Positions 42,254 to 51,470 are shown, counted from the stretch's first letter. The stretch is DNA of 64,000 nt from Curtobacterium sp. MCBD17_035 (GCF_003234815.2 NZ_CP126279.1:1860001-1924000), one strand, 5' to 3'. The notes: generated from the letters alone by a model not told the origin. A program made the numbers and translations.

Positions 42254-44911
42254 TCAGGCGCCGAGACGATCGGTGACCGCGCGGAGCGCTGCGGGGAGCG
42301 CCGCCACGTCGGTGCCGCCGCCCTGGGCGAGGTCCGGCTTGCCGCCGCCGCCCCCGCCGAGGACGCCGGCGGCCTCCTTCGCGAGGGGGCCCGCCTGGAC
42401 GCCGTGCTGTCGAGCGGCGTCGTTGGTGGCGACGATGACGGCCGGTTTGCCGTTCACGACCGCACCGAGCACGACGACGGCCGCGTCCGTGCCGAGCTGC
42501 CCGCGCACGGCGGTCGCGAGGGACCGGAGGTCGTCCGACGAGTTCAGGCCCTCGACCGTCTGCGCGACGACGGTGGTGTCGCCGACCTTGCCAGCGGTCC
42601 GAGCGATGCCCGGGACGCGCTGCTGCAGGTTCGCCGACTCGAACTCGGCGATCCGCTTCTCGGCGCTCTTGAGGTCGGCCATCAGTCCGGCGACACGGGC
42701 GGGGAGGTCCTCGCGCGGCGCCTTCAACGCGCTCGACAGCTGCGACACGATGGTCCGCTCGACGGCGAGGTCGCGGAAACCCTCGAGCCCGACGAGCGCC
42801 TCGACACGGCGGTTCGTCGACCCGACGCTGCTCTCGCCCACGAGGTTGACGAGCCCGACCTGGGCGCTCGACGCCACGTGCGTGCCACCACACAGCTCGC
42901 GCGACCAGGGTCCGCCGATGTCGACCATCCGGACCTCGGACCCGTACTTCTCGCCGAAGAGTGCCTGCGCCCCGAGCGCCTTCGCCTCGTCGAGCGGCAG
43001 GACACGGGTCGTGACGTCGAGGTCGGACCGGATGGCGCCGTTCACGACGTCCTCGATCTCGGTCCGCGTCGCGAGGGACACGGGCTGGCTCCACGAGAAG
43101 TCGAGTCGCATGTACCCGGCCTTGTTGTACGAGCCGGCCTGCAGCGCGTCGGGCCCGAGGATCTCGCGCAGTGCCGCGTTCACCAGGTGCGTCGCGGAGT
43201 GGGCCTGGGTCGCACCGCGCCGGTACTCGGCGTCGACCACCGTGGTCGCGGCGTCACCGACCCCGACCTCGCCCGACCGCACCTGCACCGTGTGGCTGTA
43301 CAGGCCCGCGACCGGCTTCTGCACATCGAGCACCTCGAGGTCGAAACCGTTGCCGACGATCGATCCCTGGTCGGCGTCCTGTCCGCCCGACTCCGCGTAC
43401 AGCGAGGTCTCGGCGAGGACGATCTCGGCGATGTCGCCCGCCACCGCGCGGTCCACGCCCCGGCCGTCGACGATGATCCCGAGCACACGGGTCTCGGTCT
43501 CGAGGGTGTCGTACCCCGTGAACACGGTCTCGCCCTGGGCACGGAAGGCGCTGTAGACGCTGAGGTCCGCCAGCGCGCGCTTCTTGCTCTTGGCGTCGGC
43601 CTTGGCACGAGCACGCTGGTCCGCCATGAGGGTGTCGAACGCCGCGCGGTCGACACGCAGGCCGGCCTCCTCGGCCATCTCGAGCGTGAGGTCGATCGGG
43701 AACCCGAACGTGTCGTGCAGGAGGAACGCGGTGTCGCCGCCGATCGGCGCACCCCCGTCCTGCTTGGCGCGGTCGACGGCGACGTCGAGGATGGTCGTGC
43801 CCTGCTCGAGCGTGCGGAGGAACGCGTCCTCCTCGGCGAAGGCGAGCCGCGCGATGCGGTCGAAGTCGTCGTGGACCTCGGGGTACGCGGCCTTCATGGC
43901 GTCGCGGGACGCCGGGAAGAGCTCCGGGAAGGTGGCGTCCTGGACCCCGAGGAGTCGCATCGCGCGGACCGAACGCCGGAGCAGCCGCCGGAGGATGTAC
44001 CCGCGGCCCTCGTTCGACGGCTGGACACCGTCCGACATGAGCATCAGCGACGACCGGACGTGGTCCGCGATGACGCGCATGCGGACGTCGTCGCCGTGGT
44101 CGGCGCCGTACCGACGACCGGAGAGCTCCGCGGCGCGGTCGAGCACCGGGCGGACCTGGTCGATCTCGTACATGTTGTCGACGCCCTGCTTGAGGAAGGC
44201 GACGCGCTCGAGACCCATGCCCGTGTCGATGTTCTTGCTCGGGAGCTCCCCGACGATCTCGAAGTCGTACTTCGAGCGGACGTCCTGGATCTGGTACTGC
44301 ATGAACACGAGGTTCCAGATCTCGACGTAGCGGTCGTCGTCGGTCGCGGGGCCGCCGTCGGCGCCGTAGGCAGGACCGCGGTCGAAGAAGATCTCGGAGC
44401 AGGGGCCCGCCGGGCCGGGTTGACCGGTCGACCAGTAGTTCGTGTCCTTGTCGAGCCGCTGGATGCGCTCGTCCGGCAGCCCGGCGATCTGCTTCCAGTA
44501 CCGGATGGCCTCGTCGTCGTCCTTGTACACGGTGACCCAGAGGTCCTTCGGGTCGAACCCGAGACCCCCGTCCGACTCGTTCGACGTGAGCAGCTCCCAC
44601 GCGTACGTGATCGCCTGCTCCTTGAAGTAGTCGCCGAACGAGAAGTTCCCGTTCATCTGGAAGAACGTGCCGTGCCGCGGCGTCCGCCCGACCTCTTCGA
44701 TGTCGTTCGTGCGGATGCACTTCTGCACGCTCGTGGCCCTGGGGAACGGCGCCGGCACCAGACCGGACAGGTACGGGATGAACGGGACCATCCCCGCGAC
44801 GGTGAACAGCAGCGAGGGGTCGTCCGACACGAGCGAGGCGGAGGGGACGACGGTGTGGCCACGGTCCCCGAAGTACTCGAGCCAGCGGCGGCGGATGTCA
44901 GCGGTCTGCAT
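42254..44911 (-). CDS. alaS: Alanyl-tRNA synthetase
   Basis: Class II synthetase charging tRNA-Ala, 885 residues. The catalytic core begins RRRWLEYFGDRGHTVVPSAS, the editing domain has the zinc motif HSATHLVNAALRE and RELCGGTHV, and the C-Ala domain ends with GGGGGGKPDLAQGGG. ATG start with AGGAAG about 5 nt upstream, 84 nt after the DUF6167-like gene. Confidence 0.98.
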   Translation of the reverse strand: MQTADIRRRWLEYFGDRGHTVVPSASLVSDDPSLLFTVAGMVPFIPYLSGLVPAPFPRATSVQKCIRTNDIEEVGRTPRHGTFFQMNGNFSFGDYFKEQAITYAWELLTSNESDGGLGFDPKDLWVTVYKDDDEAIRYWKQIAGLPDERIQRLDKDTNYWSTGQPGPAGPCSEIFFDRGPAYGADGGPATDDDRYVEIWNLVFMQYQIQDVRSKYDFEIVGELPSKNIDTGMGLERVAFLKQGVDNMYEIDQVRPVLDRAAELSGRRYGADHGDDVRMRVIADHVRSSLMLMSDGVQPSNEGRGYILRRLLRRSVRAMRLLGVQDATFPELFPASRDAMKAAYPEVHDDFDRIARLAFAEEDAFLRTLEQGTTILDVAVDRAKQDGGAPIGGDTAFLLHDTFGFPIDLTLEMAEEAGLRVDRAAFDTLMADQRARAKADAKSKKRALADLSVYSAFRAQGETVFTGYDTLETETRVLGIIVDGRGVDRAVAGDIAEIVLAETSLYAESGGQDADQGSIVGNGFDLEVLDVQKPVAGLYSHTVQVRSGEVGVGDAATTVVDAEYRRGATQAHSATHLVNAALREILGPDALQAGSYNKAGYMRLDFSWSQPVSLATRTEIEDVVNGAIRSDLDVTTRVLPLDEAKALGAQALFGEKYGSEVRMVDIGGPWSRELCGGTHVASSAQVGLVNLVGESSVGSTNRRVEALVGLEGFRDLAVERTIVSQLSSALKAPREDLPARVAGLMADLKSAEKRIAEFESANLQQRVPGIARTAGKVGDTTVVAQTVEGLNSSDDLRSLATAVRGQLGTDAAVVVLGAVVNGKPAVIVATNDAARQHGVQAGPLAKEAAGVLGGGGGGKPDLAQGGGTDVAALPAALRAVTDRLGA

Positions 44912-44995
44912 GGTGCTTCCTGGTCGTGACGGTGGACTGGCGGGGTGACGGAACGGGCCCCCGGGCGGAGACCGGGGCCGGCCGCACCGATGGGG

Positions 44996-45190
44996 TCAGG
45001 CGTGGTCGCCGGGGCGTGCCCGCAACTCGGCCTCGCGCGAGCGGTAGCCATCGGCGACGGCGGATGCGAAGGCCTTCGCCGCCGATCCGGCCCGGACCAC
45101 GGGGCGCTGGGCAGCCTGCGACCGGTCGACCCGCCGCGCGAGGACGAACCCCACCACGAGACCGACGGCGACGAAGAACAGCTGCTTCAC
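44996..45190 (-). CDS. Small membrane-anchored DUF6167-like protein
   Basis: A 64-residue protein with one N-terminal membrane helix (FFVAVGLVVGFVLARRV) followed by a basic, helical cytoplasmic tail (VADGYRSREAELR). Short proteins like this precede alaS in actinobacteria; function unknown. GTG start with GGAG 7 nt upstream. A TAAGCT -10 lies about 39 nt before it, making it the first gene of the alaS unit. Confidence 0.75.
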   Translation of the reverse strand: MKQLFFVAVGLVVGFVLARRVDRSQAAQRPVVRAGSAAKAFASAVADGYRSREAELRARPGDHA

Positions 45191-45228
45191 GTCCGGCTCC
45201 CTCCCACACCCGCAGGCGTGCCCTGCCC

Positions 45229-45234
45229 AGCTTA
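45229..45234 (-). promoter_or_regulatory. Candidate -10 for the DUF6167-alaS unit
   Basis: TAAGCT on the minus strand, 38 nt upstream of the GTG at 45190, just past the rpsD terminator. Confidence 0.4.
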
Positions 45235-45255
45235 GTGCGGTCCGCCGGAACGCCG

Positions 45256-45290
45256 GAGGGCGGGCCGTCCGCTGTGGACGACCCGCCCTC
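45256..45290 (-). terminator. rpsD terminator hairpin
   Basis: Inverted repeat 18 nt past the rpsD stop: GAGGGCGGG (45256-45264) pairs with CCCGCCCTC (45282-45290), and inside it GTCC with GGAC around a 5-nt loop. A short UUCC follows on the transcribed strand. Confidence 0.75.
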
Positions 45291-45307
45291 GGCGGTGGTG
45301 CTGTGGA

Positions 45308-45937
45308 TCAGCGGGCGGCGTAGTACTCGACGACCAGCTGGACCTCGCAGGTCACGGGGACCTCGGCGCGCTTCGGGCGACGCACGAGGCGGGCCTGGAG
45401 CTTGTCGATCTCGACCTCGAGGTACCCGGGCACCTTCGGGAGGACGTCCAGGTGACCACCGGCGGCGGCGACCTGGAACGGCTCGAGCGACTCGGAGCGC
45501 TGCTTGACGTGGATCAGCTGCCCCGGCTTGACGCGGAACGAGGGACGGTCGACGAGCTTGCCGTCGACCAGGATGTGGCGGTGCACGACGAGCTGGCGTG
45601 CCTGCGCGGTGGTCCGGGCGAAGCCGGCGCGGAGGACGAGCGCGTCGAGACGCTCCTCGAGGAGCTCGACGAGGCTCTCACCCGTCAGGCCCTTCGACTT
45701 GCGGGCCTCTTCGAAGACGATGCGGAGCTGCTTCTCGCGGATGCCGTACTGGGCACGCAGACGCTGCTTCTCACGGAGGCGGACGGCGTAGTCGCTGTCG
45801 GCCTTGCGGCGGGTGCGACCGTGCTCACCCGGCCCGTAGGGGCGCTTCTCGAGGTAACGGGCCGCCTTCGGCGTCAGCGGGATGCCGAGCGCGCGCGACA
45901 GGCGGGTCTTGCTGCGGGATCGTGACTTGGTAGACAC
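45308..45937 (-). CDS. rpsD: 30S ribosomal protein S4
   Basis: Primary 16S rRNA-binding protein, 209 residues. It has the basic N-terminus STKSRSRSKTRLSRALGI, the typical RPYGPGEHGRTRRK and an S4 RNA-binding domain (LDALVLRAGFARTTAQARQL, VVHRHILVDGK). The N-terminal zinc cysteines found in some S4 proteins are absent (zinc-free type). The GTG at 45937 has AAAGGA about 5 nt upstream. It stands alone with its own promoter and terminator, preceded by an untranslated leader of about 200 nt. Confidence 0.97.
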   Translation of the reverse strand: MSTKSRSRSKTRLSRALGIPLTPKAARYLEKRPYGPGEHGRTRRKADSDYAVRLREKQRLRAQYGIREKQLRIVFEEARKSKGLTGESLVELLEERLDALVLRAGFARTTAQARQLVVHRHILVDGKLVDRPSFRVKPGQLIHVKQRSESLEPFQVAAAGGHLDVLPKVPGYLEVEIDKLQARLVRRPKRAEVPVTCEVQLVVEYYAAR

Positions 45938-46140
45938 AGGGTCCTTTTCTGTACTGAACGAACGGATCACGGTGGCCCCGCCGTGCGCACACGACGATCA
46001 CCTGCGGCGCTCCGCTGACGCGGATCGGACCGCCCGTGACGGGATCCAGAGGGATGAGCCTGTGGGATCGGACGGCTACAGTCCGAACCGCGGTCACTGC
46101 GGTCCTCGACGCAGCCGCACGCGAGGACCCGGACGTGGGC
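45938..46140 (-). promoter_or_regulatory. Long structured rpsD leader
   Basis: If transcription starts after the TATGCT at 46147-46152, rpsD has a leader of about 200 nt. Close to its 5' end is a perfect 8-bp stem, GGTCCTCG with CGAGGACC (46101-46108 and 46122-46129, 13-nt loop). No convincing small ORF is seen. S4 represses its own mRNA in several bacteria through leader RNA, so an autoregulatory role is possible but not shown. I do not recognise a known motif. Confidence 0.45.
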
Positions 46141-46146
46141 GCGAAC

Positions 46147-46152
46147 AGCATA
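46147..46152 (-). promoter_or_regulatory. Candidate rpsD -10
   Basis: TATGCT on the minus strand, one of the closest matches to TATAAT-like -10s in the window, 43 nt past the rarA stop. The -35 region is GC-rich and unclear. Confidence 0.5.
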
Positions 46153-46194
46153 GCAGGGCGGCCGCGGCCGTCGGAAGCAGCGAGGCCGTCCGTG

Positions 46195-47556
46195 TCAGGA
46201 TCCGCGGATGATGCGCCGCAGTCGGTCGAGTCGCGGTCCGACCTCGCGCTCGTTCCCGTTCGTCGTGGGGCTGTAGTACTCGGTGCCCTCGAGGACGTCG
46301 GGGAGGTACTGCTGTCGCGCCACCCCGTGCTCGGCGTCGTGCGCGTAGACGTACCCCTTGCCGTGGCCGAGCCGCTTCGCACCGGGGTAGTGCGCGTCGC
46401 GCAGGTGGGTGGGGACGACTCCCATCCGGCCCGCCCGGACATCGGCGATCGCCGCGTCGATGCCGGTGTACGCGGCGTTCGACTTGGGTGCGGTGGCGAG
46501 GTAGACCACCGCCTCGGCGAGGGGGATGCGGCCCTCGGGCATCCCGATCAGCTGCACGGCCTGGGCTGCGGCGACCGCGATCGGGAGCGCCTGGGGATCG
46601 GCCATCCCGATGTCCTCGGACGCCGAGATGATCACCCGGCGCGCGATGAACCGCGGGTCCTCGCCCGCCTCGATCATGCGGGCCAGGTAGTGCAGCGCGG
46701 CATCGACGTCGCTGCCACGGATCGACTTGATGAACGCGCTGATGACGTCGTAGTGCTCGTCCCCCTGCCGGTCGTACCGCAGGAGCGCGCGGTCCACCGC
46801 GGCCGCGATCGTCTCGGCCGTGACGACCGGCACGGTCTCGTGGTCGTCCGACGCCGCGATCGCCGACTGCGCGGCCGCCTCGAGGGCGGTCAGGGCACGG
46901 CGGGCGTCACCCGAGGCGAGTCGGACGAGCGCCGCACGGGCCTCGTCACCGAGGACGACGGTCCCGGCCAGTCCACGAGGATCCTCCACGGCGCGGTCGA
47001 CCAGGGTCCCGAGGTCCGCGTCGGACAGCGGGCGCAGTGTCAGGAGCAACGACCGGGAGAGCAGGGGCGCGATGACCGAGAACGAGGGGTTCTCGGTCGT
47101 CGCGGCGATGAGGACGACCCAGCCGTTCTCGACCCCCGGCAGCAGGGCGTCCTGCTGGGCCTTGCTGAACCGGTGGATCTCGTCGAGGAACAGGACGGTG
47201 GTCGAGCCGTAGAGATCGCGGTGGGCGAGGGCGCGCTCCATCACCTCGCGCACGTCCTTGACGCCTGCGGTGACGGCGCTCAGTTCGACGAAGGCCCGAC
47301 CGGAAGAACGGGCGATGGCCTGCGCGATGGTGGTCTTGCCGGTGCCCGGTGGGCCCCAGAGGATGACCGAGACGCCACCGGGACGGTCGTCCGCTCCGGA
47401 CGCCAGGGACACGAGGGGTGATCCGCGCCCGAGCAGGTGCCCCTGCCCGGCGACCTCGTCGAGGCTCGTCGGCCGCATGCGCACGGCGAGCGGCGCCGCG
47501 CCTTGACCGACGCCCGGCGCGCTCTGCACGCCCGTCACCGACCGGTCCGCTGCCAT
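46195..47556 (-). CDS. rarA: AAA+ ATPase RarA/MgsA
   Basis: Replication-associated recombination protein of the clamp-loader-like AAA+ family, thought to act at stalled forks. 453 residues with P-loop [10 protein letters not shown] (GPPGTGKT at 68-75), Walker B FLDEIH at 123-128, [12 protein letters not shown] and the C-terminal MgsA domain ([18 protein letters not shown]). Three in-frame starts exist (47586, 47565 and 47556). The ATG at 47556 is chosen because TACCAT ends exactly 7 nt before it, giving a leaderless transcript, and no Shine-Dalgarno supports the others. Confidence 0.94.
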   Translation of the reverse strand: MAADRSVTGVQSAPGVGQGAAPLAVRMRPTSLDEVAGQGHLLGRGSPLVSLASGADDRPGGVSVILWGPPGTGKTTIAQAIARSSGRAFVELSAVTAGVKDVREVMERALAHRDLYGSTTVLFLDEIHRFSKAQQDALLPGVENGWVVLIAATTENPSFSVIAPLLSRSLLLTLRPLSDADLGTLVDRAVEDPRGLAGTVVLGDEARAALVRLASGDARRALTALEAAAQSAIAASDDHETVPVVTAETIAAAVDRALLRYDRQGDEHYDVISAFIKSIRGSDVDAALHYLARMIEAGEDPRFIARRVIISASEDIGMADPQALPIAVAAAQAVQLIGMPEGRIPLAEAVVYLATAPKSNAAYTGIDAAIADVRAGRMGVVPTHLRDAHYPGAKRLGHGKGYVYAHDAEHGVARQQYLPDVLEGTEYYSPTTNGNEREVGPRLDRLRRIIRGS

Positions 47557-47563
47557 GTCCCCC

Positions 47564-47569
47564 ATGGTA
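47564..47569 (-). promoter_or_regulatory. Leaderless-type -10 for rarA
   Basis: TACCAT on the minus strand, 7 nt before the ATG at 47556. It overlaps an alternative upstream ATG, which argues against that ATG as start. Confidence 0.5.
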
Positions 47570-47650
47570 AGCGGCGGCACCGACACGATGCGCGGGACCG
47601 GGAGGACGCCACCACCGCAGGCCGCGGCGATCGGTCATCGGGTCGTCCAC

Positions 47651-47656
47651 TACGAT
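47651..47656 (+). promoter_or_regulatory. Candidate -10 for the cyclophilin gene
   Basis: TACGAT, 49 nt before the GTG at 47706. No clear -35. Confidence 0.35.
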
Positions 47657-47705
47657 CCTCCCTGGCACCGGGGCGGCCGGGACGCGGGACCAGGGCGGAG
47701 GACAC

Positions 47706-48527
47706 GTGGCACCGAGGAACCAGGGCAGGGATGCCAGGGAGGCGCGCGACCGCCTCCGTCTGTACCAGGCGCGCCAGGGCCTCCACGACCGGCGACGCCG
47801 GAGGCGGCGGCGGGACGACCTCGTCGCACTCGTCGCACTCGTCGTCGTCGCGGCACTCGCCACGGGCTCACAGCTCGTGCACGACGAGCGGACGACGGCC
47901 TCCGCATCGGCATCGGCATCGGCATCGGCATCCGCCACGAGCACGCCGACCCCGTCCGCCAGCGCCACCGCGGCGGACACCGGGAACGTGCCGAGCGCGT
48001 CCATCGCGAAGGCCTCGACCTGGACCGGCAGGCTCACGCTCAACAAGACGGTCACGTTGGACATCGAACTCGACGGGAAGGCCGCACCCCAGTCGACGAG
48101 CGTCCTGGTCGACCTCATCCGCAAGCAGTTCTACGACGGCACGTCCTGCCACCGGCTCAGCGTCACGAAGGGGGCACAGTTCATCCAGTGCGGCTCCGCC
48201 AACGGCGACGGCACCGGGGACGCCGGGTTCGAGTACGGACCGCTCGAGAACGTGCCCGCGGACGGCGACTACCCGACCGGCACGATCGCCATGGCCAGGA
48301 GCAGCTCGCAGTACTCCCAGAACACGCAGTTCTTAATCACCTACGGCGACACGCACCTCGACGGCTCGACCGGCGGCTACACGGTCGTCGGCAAGGTGAC
48401 CGCGGGGCTCCCCCGGCTCCGGAAGACGATCACGTCGAAGGGGATCGGCACCGCCGGCAGCGACGGTACCGGTGCGCCGAAGGTCCCCACGACCATCACG
48501 GGCGCGACCATCGCCATCGAGCGGTGA
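47706..48527 (+). CDS. Membrane-anchored cyclophilin-type peptidyl-prolyl isomerase
   Basis: A 273-residue protein with a very basic cytoplasmic N-terminus, one membrane helix (about 39-53), a Ser/Ala/Thr/Pro linker and an extracytoplasmic cyclophilin domain (about 110-270) with FYDGTSCHRLSV, FIQCGSANGDGTGDAGFEYG and GTIAMARSSSQYSQNTQFLI. It probably helps fold exported proteins. The usual active-site FHRV text is CHRLSV here, and the tryptophan for cyclosporin binding is not evident. GTG start with GGAGG 4 nt upstream. Confidence 0.9.
   Translation: MAPRNQGRDAREARDRLRLYQARQGLHDRRRRRRRRDDLVALVALVVVAALATGSQLVHDERTTASASASASASASATSTPTPSASATAADTGNVPSASIAKASTWTGRLTLNKTVTLDIELDGKAAPQSTSVLVDLIRKQFYDGTSCHRLSVTKGAQFIQCGSANGDGTGDAGFEYGPLENVPADGDYPTGTIAMARSSSQYSQNTQFLITYGDTHLDGSTGGYTVVGKVTAGLPRLRKTITSKGIGTAGSDGTGAPKVPTTITGATIAIER
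47904..47933 (+). repeat. Hexanucleotide tandem repeat encoding Ser-Ala
   Basis: Five tandem copies of GCATCG (the last is GCATCC) inside the cyclophilin gene encode part of an alternating Ser-Ala linker just outside the membrane helix. Six-base units keep the frame when copy number changes, so linker length may vary among strains. Confidence 0.85.
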
Positions 48528-48632
48528 CCCACGGCCTCCCCGGCGGACCGGTTGGTCCTGTGTCGGAGGTGCCGCCGCCACCGGCCGCCCACGCCCCTGG
48601 CAAGTGACCCGTCGCCATCACAGCCCGTGCAA

Positions 48633-48638
48633 TAGGCT
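48633..48638 (+). promoter_or_regulatory. Candidate -10 for the DUF349 gene
   Basis: TAGGCT, 59 nt before the preferred GTG at 48698. The start codon is too far away for a leaderless mRNA. Confidence 0.4.
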
Positions 48639-48697
48639 GGCGTCCTGACCGGCCGACGGTGACGTCGGCGAGCACGACCACGATCGAGGCGAGACCT

Positions 48698-49930
48698 GTG
48701 GGACCTGACGAAGCAACGAGCTGGGGGCGAGTCGACGAGACCGGGACGGTGTACGTCCGGTACGGCGACGACGAGCGTGCGGTCGGTGAGTACCCCGACG
48801 CCGCCCCGGAGGAAGCCCTCGCCTACTACGCCCGGAAGTACGCCGACCTCGAGGGTCAGGTGCGGATCGCCGAGCAGCGCGCGCAGCGCGGCGCTTCGGC
48901 GTCGGACATCGGCCGGACGGTCGAGCACCTCCGCACGGCGCTCGCCGACGCTCGGGTCGTCGGCGACATCCAGGCCCTCGAGCGGCGCGTGGACGTCCTC
49001 GGCGAGCAGGTCGGCTCCCTCGGTCGTGAGCAGGCCGAACAGGCCGAGCAGGCCCTGACCGACGCGCTGGCGTACCGACGGGGCCTCGTCGAGGAAGCCG
49101 AGGCACTGGCGGCGGTGGATCCGGCACGGGCGCAGTGGAAGCAGATCACCACGCAGCTCGACGACGTCTTCGCCCGGTGGCAGCGGCACCAGCACGATGG
49201 TCCGCGGATCCCGAAGAACGAGGGCAACGAGCTGTGGAAGCGGTTCCGCACCGCCCGTTCCACCGTCGACCAGCACCGCCGTGCCTTCTACGCCGACCTC
49301 GACGCGCAGCACCGCGAGGCACGGTCCCGCAAGCAAGAGCTCGTCGACCAGGCCGAGGCGCTCGCGACCCGCGGCTCGGACGGCATCCCCGCGTACCGCC
49401 AACTGCTCGAGGACTGGAAGCACGCCGGCCGCGCGGGCAAGCGGTACGACGACGCACTGTGGAGCCGGTTCAAGGCCGCGGGTGACGTCCTCTTCGCGCA
49501 GAAGCACGACGAGGTCGCCCGCGAGTCCGAGGAGTACACGGCGAACCTCGACGCGAAGCTCGCGCTGCTGACCGAGGCCGAGCCCCTGCTCCAGGAGACC
49601 GACCGGGTCGCGGCACGCCGACGCCTGACCGACATCCAGCGCCGGTGGGACGAGATCGGTCGCGTGCCGCGCGACCGCGTCCGCAGTGTCGAGGACCGCA
49701 TGCGTGCGATCGAGTCGCACGTCCGCGGGCTCGAGGACGAGCACTGGCGCGAGTCGGACCCCGAGCGCAAGGCCCGGTCCGCCGGGCTCGCGAGCCAGCT
49801 CGAGGACGCCATCGGCAAGCTCCAGGCCGAGCTGAACGACGCCGAGGCCTCGGGTGACACCGCTCGGATCAAGGCCGCGCAGGAGGCCCTGGACGCCAGG
49901 AGGATCTGGCTGGACGCACTGGGATCGTGA
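48698..49930 (+). CDS. DUF349 coiled-coil protein
   Basis: A 410-residue, highly charged, largely helical cytoplasmic protein. An N-terminal beta segment (SWGRVDETGTVYVRYGDDER) is followed by repeated DUF349-type helical units with conserved tryptophans (AQWKQITTQLDDVFARWQ, NELWKRFRTARSTVDQHR, DALWSRFKAAGDVLFAQK, RRWDEIGRVPRDRV). Function is not established. The GTG at 48698 is preferred over one 39 nt upstream because GAGG lies 8 nt before it. Single gene between the cyclophilin and convergent ribF. Confidence 0.85.
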   Translation: MGPDEATSWGRVDETGTVYVRYGDDERAVGEYPDAAPEEALAYYARKYADLEGQVRIAEQRAQRGASASDIGRTVEHLRTALADARVVGDIQALERRVDVLGEQVGSLGREQAEQAEQALTDALAYRRGLVEEAEALAAVDPARAQWKQITTQLDDVFARWQRHQHDGPRIPKNEGNELWKRFRTARSTVDQHRRAFYADLDAQHREARSRKQELVDQAEALATRGSDGIPAYRQLLEDWKHAGRAGKRYDDALWSRFKAAGDVLFAQKHDEVARESEEYTANLDAKLALLTEAEPLLQETDRVAARRRLTDIQRRWDEIGRVPRDRVRSVEDRMRAIESHVRGLEDEHWRESDPERKARSAGLASQLEDAIGKLQAELNDAEASGDTARIKAAQEALDARRIWLDALGS

Positions 49931-49938
49931 CGTCGTCG

Positions 49939-49969
49939 GCGACCCGCTCGTCGGACGTGCCCGGGTCGC
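49939..49969. terminator. Possible bidirectional terminator between DUF349 gene and ribF
   Basis: Inverted repeat GCGACCCG / CGGGTCGC (8 bp, 15-nt loop) in the 73-nt gap between two convergent genes. No U-tract on either side. Confidence 0.4.
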
Positions 49970-50003
49970 GCCGCCGGCCGCCGGCCGCTGGTCGACCCAC
50001 CAG

Positions 50004-50957
50004 CTAGTCGACGCCCAGGATCACCCGGATCTCGCGGTCGTCCTGCCGCATCTGCGCCGCGAGCGCGTCCATGCCGTCGAACGCGACCATGCCGCGCACG
50101 TAGGCGACGAACATCACCGTGATGACGTCGTCGTACAGGTCGATGTCGACGTCGAGCAGGTGCGCTTCGATCTGCTTCTCGGGGACGCCCTCGAACGTCG
50201 GGTTGTTCCCGACGGAGACCGCGGCCGGGTAGGTCCGGCCCCGATGCAGCACCCGCGCGGCGTACACGCCGTCCGCGGGCACGAACCCCTCGCAGTCGGG
50301 ATCGAGGTTGGCGGTCGGGTAGCCCATCTCGCGCCCGCGCTCGTTGCCGTGCACGACCGTGCTCCGCACGGCGTGGTCGCGGCCGAGCAGCCGCGCGGCC
50401 TCCGCGACGCGACCGACGGACAGCAGCTCGCGGATCCAGGTCGACGAGACGCGCCGTTCCCCCGCGGACCGGCCGTCGTCGACGAGGTCTACGTCATCGA
50501 TCAACCGGACGGAGAACCCGTGCTGCTCGCCGAGGCGCCGGAGCAGGTCGACGTCGCCGGCACCGCGGGCGCCGAACCGGAAGTCGCTCCCGACGAGCAC
50601 GACCCGTGCGTGGAGGGCACCCACGAGGACGCGCGCGACGAACTCGGCGGCGGGCAGCGACTGCAGGGACTGGTCGAACGGCAGCAAGAGGGTCGCGTCC
50701 ACCCCGGCCGCCTCGAGCAGCTCGCGCCGCTGCCGGATGCTCGTGAGCGCCGGTGGCACGTGCCCGGGATCGAGCACCGACAGCGGGTGACGATCGAAGG
50801 TCACGACGGTGGACACGAGGTCGCGTTCACGCGCGGCGTCCTCGAGCTGCGCGATGACGGCGCGGTGCCCGACGTGGACGCCGTCGAACTTGCCGATCGT
50901 GACCGCGCTCGGACCGAAGCCCGCCGGGACCTCGGCGAGGTCGGCGAAGTACTGCAT
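50004..50957 (-). CDS. ribF: Bifunctional riboflavin kinase / FAD synthetase
   Basis: Makes FMN and FAD from riboflavin. 317 residues: an N-terminal adenylyltransferase domain with IGKFDGVHVGHRAVI (GKFDGVHVGH at 22-31) and VSSTWIRELL, and a C-terminal flavokinase domain with GNERGREMGYPTANL. The ATG at 50957 has GGGGGAG 5 nt before it; a GTG two codons upstream overlaps the preceding stop but lacks Shine-Dalgarno spacing. Usually next to truB in actinobacteria, as here. Confidence 0.96.
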   Translation of the reverse strand: MQYFADLAEVPAGFGPSAVTIGKFDGVHVGHRAVIAQLEDAARERDLVSTVVTFDRHPLSVLDPGHVPPALTSIRQRRELLEAAGVDATLLLPFDQSLQSLPAAEFVARVLVGALHARVVLVGSDFRFGARGAGDVDLLRRLGEQHGFSVRLIDDVDLVDDGRSAGERRVSSTWIRELLSVGRVAEAARLLGRDHAVRSTVVHGNERGREMGYPTANLDPDCEGFVPADGVYAARVLHRGRTYPAAVSVGNNPTFEGVPEKQIEAHLLDVDIDLYDDVITVMFVAYVRGMVAFDGMDALAAQMRQDDREIRVILGVD

Positions 50958-50959
50958 GG

Positions 50960-51463
50960 TCACTCCCCCGAGGTCGCGGCGTCGGCACGACCGGCCGCGG
51001 CCCGCTCCGCGTCCGGCTCGGGCGCGACGCGCGACGACGGCGGGTCCGCCGCGATGGCCTGCACAGCGGCACGGTGGTGGGTCCGCAACCACCACAGCCC
51101 GGCGACCGGCAGGACGAGGGGCACCCAGTAGTACCCGGCTCCGAAGCCCGACCACACGGTGTCGTCGGGGAACAGGGCGTGGTCGAACAGCGACAGGAAC
51201 CCGATGACGACGACCCCGACCATCTCGAACCCGATCGTCACCCAAGCGACGCGGTACCAGGTGCGGCCCGGGGCGATGAGCGCGACCATCGCGACGATGT
51301 AGACCACGGCGGACAGGGCACTCAACGTGTAGGCGAACGGCGCGTGGTGGAACTTCTCGATGATCTGCACGACGCTGCGTCCGGTCGCCGCGAGGGCGAG
51401 GATGCCGTAGACGGCGATGAGGACGCGACCGATGCCGGTCGCGCGAGAGGACTTGGTCGGCAT
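50960..51463 (-). CDS. Four-helix membrane protein upstream of ribF, unknown
   Basis: A 167-residue protein with four hydrophobic helices (about 11-33, 40-64, 70-92 and 104-122) and an Ala/Glu-rich cytoplasmic tail. No family motif is recognised. The ATG is 7 nt after TAGAAT, predicting a leaderless mRNA. Its stop lies 2 nt before the ribF ATG, so ribF is probably translated from the same message. The link to flavin metabolism, if any, is unknown. Confidence 0.75.
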   Translation of the reverse strand: MPTKSSRATGIGRVLIAVYGILALAATGRSVVQIIEKFHHAPFAYTLSALSAVVYIVAMVALIAPGRTWYRVAWVTIGFEMVGVVVIGFLSLFDHALFPDDTVWSGFGAGYYWVPLVLPVAGLWWLRTHHRAAVQAIAADPPSSRVAPEPDAERAAAGRADAATSGE

Positions 51464-51470
51464 CGCCCCG

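Noticed and set aside
48633-48647. TAGGCT followed by 6 nt and CTG, as a leaderless start for the DUF349 gene
   Set aside because: CTG is not a usual start here, and the family N-terminus plus GAGG before the GTG at 48698 fit better.
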